DNA of 64,000 nt, taken from NCBI GenBank assembly GCA_020152595.1, contig JAIGNY010001629.1:982589-1046588 (forward strand). The letters run 5' to 3'. Shown one piece after another: positions 60,011 through 64,000 of the stretch. This DNA is from Chiridota heheva. Lineage: Eukaryota > Echinodermata > Holothuroidea > Apodida > Chiridotidae. The translations under genes were made by a program, and so were the position numbers. Under the pieces are notes generated by a model. The model was not told where the DNA came from. It made no database searches and saw only the letters and a program-made list of their open reading frames with translations. Position 1 is the first letter of the stretch. Every line of letters begins with the position of its first letter.

Positions 60011-61900
60011 GGAGACAGGAGGAGATGGGAGAGGGAGGGAGAGGGGAGACGAGGGGGAGAGGGGAGACGAGGGGAGGATGAGACGAGGGGGAGACGGAGG
60101 GAGAGGGAGAGGGGAGACGGAGGGGAGATGGGAGACGGGGGAGGAGGGGACGGAGACGATGGGGAGGAGAGATGGGAGACGAGGGGGGAGATGGGACGAG
60201 GGGAGGGAGAGAGGGGGGAGACGAGGAGGAGATGGAGGAGGGGAGATGGGGAGGGGGAGATGGGGAGACGAGGAGGAGATGGGAGACGAGGGGAGAGAGA
60301 GGGGGAGGGAGAGAGGGGAGGAGGAGGGGAGATGGGAGACGGGGGGGAGATGGGAGACGGGGGGAGATGAGGGGGGAGACGGGAGGGAGATGGGAGACGG
60401 AGGGGGAGATGGGAGACGAGGAGGAGATGGGAGACGGAGGGGAGATGGGAGACGGGAGGGGAGATGGGAGACGGGAGGGGAGATGGGAGACGGAGGGGAG
60501 ATGGGAGACGGAGGGGAGATGGGAGACGGAGGGGAGATGGGAGACGAGACGGGGGAGATGGGAGACGGGAGGGGGAGAGGGAGACGGAGGGGAGATGGGG
60601 AGACGGGGGGGAGATGGGAGACGGGGGGGAGATGGGAGACGAGGGGAGATGGGAGACGAGGGGGAGATGGGAGACGAGGGGGAGATGGGAGACGGGAGGG
60701 GAGATGGGAGACGGGGGAGATGGGAGACGAGGGGGAGATGGGAGACGGAGGGGAGATGGGAGACGAGGGGAGGGGAGATGGGAGACAGGAGGGGAGATGG
60801 GAGACGGAGGGGAGATGGGAGACGGAGGGGAGATGGGAGACGGAGGGGGAGATGGGAGACGGGAGGGGAGATGGGAGACGAGGGGGGAGATGGGAGACGA
60901 GGGGGGAGATGGGAGACGGGGGAGATGGGAGACGAGGGGAGATGGGAGACGGAGGGGAGATGGGAGACGAGGGGAGATGGGAGACGGGGGGAGATGGGAG
61001 ACGGGGGGAGATGGGAGACGAGGAGGAGATGGGAGACGAGGGGAGATGGGAGACGAGGGGAGATGGGAGATGGGAGGGGAGATGGGAGACGAGGGGAGAT
61101 GGGAGACGGGGGAGATGGGAGACGGGAGGGGGAGATGGGAGACGAGGGGAGATGGGAGACGAGGGGAGATGGGAGACGGGAGGGGAGATGGGAGACGGGA
61201 GGGGAGATGGGAGACGGAGGGGAGATGGGAGACGGGAGGAGATGGGAGACGAGGGGAGATGGGAGACGGGAGGGGAGATGGGAGACGGGGGGGAGATGGG
61301 AGACGGAGGGGAGATGGGAGACGATGGGGACAGGGGAGATGGGAGACGAGGGAGATGGGAGACGAGGGGGGAGATGGGAGACGAGGGGGAGATGGGAGAC
61401 GGGAGGGGAGATGGGAGACGGGGGGGAGATGGGAGACGAGGGGAGATGGGAGACGGAGGGGAGATGGGAGACGGGAGGGGAGATGGGAGACGGGAGGGGA
61501 GATGGGAGACGGGGGGAGATGGGAGACGGGAGGGGAGATGGGAGACAGGAGGGGAGATGGGAGACGGGAGGAGATGGGAGACGAGGAGGAGATGGGAGAC
61601 GAGGAGGAGATGGGAGACGAGGAGGGGAGATGGGAGACGGAGGGAGATGGGAGACAGGAGGAGATGGGAGACGAGGAGGGAGATGGGGAGAGAGGAGGAG
61701 ATGGGAGACGAGGAGGGAGATGGGAGACGAGGAGGGAGATGGGAGACGGAGAGGGGAGATGGGAGACGGAGGGAGATGGGAGAGAGAGGGGAGATGGGAG
61801 ACGAGGAGGGAGATGGGAGACGAGGGGAGATGGGAGACAGGAGGGAGATGGGAGACAGGAGGAGATGGGAGACGGGAGGGAGATGGGAGAGGGGAGGGAG
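60011..61900. repeat. Morphing satellite, stage 8: 17/18-bp GGGAGATGGGAGACGAGG
   Basis: A GATGGGAGACG core alternates with GGGG/GAGG/GGAGG spacers to give 16-20 bp units, about 100 copies. It differs from stage 7 by the GATGG insertion. The spacer drifts along the block: GGAGG, GAGGGG, GGGGG, GAGGAGG. Confidence 0.96.
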
Positions 61901-62219
61901 ATGGAGAGGGGAGGGGAGAGAGGGGAAGGGTGGGAGACGAGGCAGGGGAGACGAAAGGGGGAAGGGAGGCGAGAGGAGGGGAGACGAGAGAGGAGGGGAG
62001 ACAAGAGGGGAGGGGAGATGAGAGGGGAGGGGAGACGAGAGGGGAGGGGAGACGAGAGGTGGAGGGGAGATGAGATGGGGAGGGGAGACGAGAGGGGAGG
62101 GGAGACAAGAGGGGAGGGGGAGACGAGAGGTGGAGGGGAGACAAGAGGGGGGGGAGACGAGAGGGGAGGGGAGACGAGAGGAGACTAGAGGGGGAGGGGA
62201 GACGAGAGGGGGAGGGGAA
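61901..62219. repeat. Morphing satellite, stage 9: GGGGAGACGAGAGGGGAG
   Basis: About 19-bp units GAGACGAGAGGGGAGGG, with GAGACAAGAG and GAGATGAGAG variants. The array ends abruptly at GGGGAAACGAAATTTTGG. Confidence 0.94.
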
Positions 62220-62470
62220 ACGAAATTTTGGTCGCTTCCTGAAAGTTTGACCCAAATTTGGGGAAAATATTTTGCCAGTCTTTAGGAAATTTTGGCTTTT
62301 CCTGAAAATTTTCGTCAGCTTTTGGTTAGTTTGCGGGGAATTTTGGTTTAATGGACGTTTTGACCACTTTTCGATAAATATTACCAAAGTTATAACTTTT
62401 GTAGTGCTCGGGCGCCGCTGTGCCGGGTAACGAACAACAAGGGCTCCCAATGTTCCAAATATCTTATGAT
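62220..62470. other. AT-rich flank of the satellite, no gene
   Basis: Loose repeats of GAAATTTTGG and CCTGAAA words at 62221-62345; a small GC-rich patch at 62405-62450. No coding content seen. Confidence 0.55.
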
Positions 62471-62475
62471 TCTTA

Positions 62476-62705
62476 TGTTTTATTACTCATTCAAATGAAC
62501 GTTAATTTTTCAAATTGATGAAATATTTACGGGGCCCCTAAAGTCAGAAAGTCGCGGGCTCCCGTGTGCCCATGCGGTAAGACCGTGCTTTATTATTATG
62601 TTTTGTTACTTATTGGTATTAACGTTAATTTTTCAAATTGACCAAATATTTACGGGGCCCCTAAAGTCGCGGGGAACCCCGTGTGCCCATGTGATAGGAC
62701 TGTGC
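62476..62705. repeat. Direct duplication, about 115 bp twice
   Basis: ATGTTTTATTACTCATT...AACGTTAATTTTTCAAATTG...ATTTACGGGGCCCCTAAAGT...CCGTGTGCCCATG occurs at about 62476-62585 and 62598-62700. The copies differ by small indels and a few bases. Confidence 0.85.
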
Positions 62706-62895
62706 GGTTCTAAATTCCATCCTCGATCCATTTCTTCCATCGCATCATACGACCCACATGCTCCACGTGACATTTTAACTATGTATCATATGCTATCCAT
62801 GTCGCACACGCACTATCTCATTTATGCCACCCCACGCATCTGATGCCAACCCACTCAACGTGCCACATGATATCCCACCCTGTCTCTCTGGTACC
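62706..62895. repeat. Degenerate CACATG/CCACCC satellite relic
   Basis: Loose GCCACCCCAC, CACATGATATCCCACCCTGT and CCACATGCTCC words, in the same orientation and style as 27640-27995, probably another remnant of the GGGTGGGATG-GACAT family. Confidence 0.5.
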
Positions 62896-63349
62896 TGCAA
62901 TGCATCCCGATATAGCTCAGTGCCAGCGCACACACGCTTACAAGAATTGGCTACCGGGCATGTACTTTACAACCTTCCGTGATATTCAGAAAATGTAGTT
63001 TATGCTTAATTAATCAGCATATAATCTAAGAAATTCCTCGTAAATACTGACCCAATGAATAATAGGAAACTTGTTGTCAGTCCCATGTACGGGGGAATGT
63101 GGTCCCATTACGAAAAGTGACCCTTTCTAAAAAAGAAGTCTAAAAATAAAGTGCTGATGTAGCAGTTTGTTGTAGCATACAGCCATGTGCATTTTTTCAA
63201 CTAGAAAGGAATATTTGTTTGTATATAAACTGTTTCATCAAAAGGAAACACTTTTTTAGTTGGCCTTTGTCTGCTTGTCACAGCAGAAATTTGTACGACG
63301 CTAAGTAACTTTTCCTTTGGGTGATTTGATATCTTATCATCGTTGGTTT

Positions 63350-63470
63350 CGTTTGGCCTGGCCCCCCTGACATTTTATCCTGGCTACGCCCCTGGGAAAA
63401 GTAAGATATTTAGCTTGGCCCCTTGACATTTTATCCTGCCTACGCCCCTTTGGAAAAGTAAGAGATTTTG
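63350..63470. repeat. Short tandem duplication with CTACGCCCCT
   Basis: TTGGCCCCTTGACATTTTAT plus CCTGCCTACGCCCCT recurs twice at about 60-base spacing (63352 and 63412), each followed by GGAAAAGTAAGA. A related phrase, GAGCTACGCCACTGAT, closes the block at 63737-63752, as at the ends of some dispersed animal repeats. Confidence 0.6.
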
Positions 63471-63820
63471 AAGAAAATTTTAAGAAAAGATGCCTGGTAT
63501 TTTGAGGAAAAAGTCGGATATTTTGAGGACAAATTGTGAAAAATCGGTTTTCGGAAATTTTGTGATAATTTTTTCCAAGATGGCTGGTTCAACCAAATTT
63601 TCAAACAGATTTGATTTCATCAGGAGTACCAAAAAATCAAATGAACTGAATTTATGTTGTGCAAATGAAAAAATCTGCACAAATTGTTCGACTTTTTGGA
63701 AATTTCCGGCCAGGGGGAAAATTGTCCCCTGCTCCTGAGCTACGCCACTGATTTTACCTATATTTCTTTGGCGTCTTTCTGACAAAATTAAAATATTACT
63801 TCAGGAACAAGCAAGTTCAT
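63471..63820. other. AT-rich sequence, no gene recognised
   Basis: Short overlapping frames on both strands have no family motif. The phrase GATTTTGAAGAAAATTTTAA and similar runs suggest an old dispersed repeat. Confidence 0.5.
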
Positions 63821-63824
63821 CTGA

Positions 63825-64000
63825 TACGAACAAGGACTTAAAAAGAAACAAAATGGTGAAGAAAGCATTTTAAAATCTTATTCCGTTAAGGAGATATTCA
63901 AGTTTAAAGTTGGGTATCATTCGTGTAGAAACGATTCTAAAAAGTTTTTATGTATTTTATTAGATTTTATCCTACAATTTTGTGGCTTGAAAACCCATTG
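63825..64000. mobile_element. Left half of a second foldback element (runs off the window)
   Basis: AAACAAAATGGTGAAGAAAG, then CATTTTAAAATCTTATTCCG, then TTAAGGAGATATTCAAGTTT match the arm of the element at 24361-24840, and outward CAAGCAAGTTCATCTGATAC matches its complement. Here the target of the LINE insert (CATTTAAACATCTTATTCC in the other copy) is undisturbed. The right arm would lie beyond 64000. Confidence 0.75.

Noticed and set aside
50164-62004. Giant S/P/R-rich protein on the minus strand, and matching large R/G/E-rich frames on plus
   Set aside because: Satellite without stop codons; many overlapping frames are open at once, and the frames follow repeat stages, not domains.

Overview
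This window looks like nuclear DNA from a multicellular animal, probably a marine invertebrate. The only recognisable host gene is split by spliceosomal introns, most of the sequence is AT-rich and non-coding, and it is crowded with non-LTR retrotransposon (LINE) fragments, foldback elements, microsatellites and long satellite arrays. The recurrent GGCCTA-type words and the mix of repeats suggest an invertebrate deuterostome such as an echinoderm or hemichordate, but that is inference. I see no bacterial operons, CRISPR arrays, rRNA or tRNA genes.

Region by region. (1) 1-5480: the last five visible exons of a plus-strand Skeletor-like gene (cupredoxin-like C-terminal part), joined by introns with matching phases. 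One intron holds the decayed 3' end of a LINE and another holds an 800-base GATGGT-type microsatellite. A foldback element lies just past the stop codon. (2) 5.5-28 kb: no host gene recognised. It holds a minus-strand reverse transcriptase relic (8-8.9 kb), a 55-bp satellite (8.9-10.8 kb), TA/GTAT microsatellites, two separated arrays of one 45-bp repeat, a RNase H-bearing LINE tail with a clean 10-bp target duplication (12.9-13.8 kb), an 18-bp satellite (14.2-14.9 kb), exon-like duplicated modules (23-26 kb), a foldback element split by a tiny LINE insert (24.4-24.8 kb) and a possible THAP-domain stub. (3) 28-47.3 kb: a duplicated and rearranged complex of modules (here named X, Y, Z, W and V), each present two to four times. 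Y carries a CR1/L2-like LINE end, Z is a 69-bp satellite, and one V copy carries a LINE that the other lacks. (4) 47.3-49.5 kb: a possible element bounded by inverted GGTTCGCATGC ends, filled by a 24-bp satellite. (5) 49.5-62.2 kb: about 12.7 kb of satellite whose unit changes step by step from a 17-19 bp GTGACTGTCATAGA type to 10-bp, 11-bp, CG-rich 20-bp, 25-bp and finally almost pure purine 14-21 bp types. (6) 62.2-64 kb: AT-rich sequence with short direct duplications and half of another foldback element.

There is no multi-gene pathway to describe. The main interest is repeat biology: the step-wise morphing satellite, nested and datable transposon insertions, and the modular segmental duplication. 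The very long open frames in the satellites are by-products of repeat period and base composition and are not annotated as genes.
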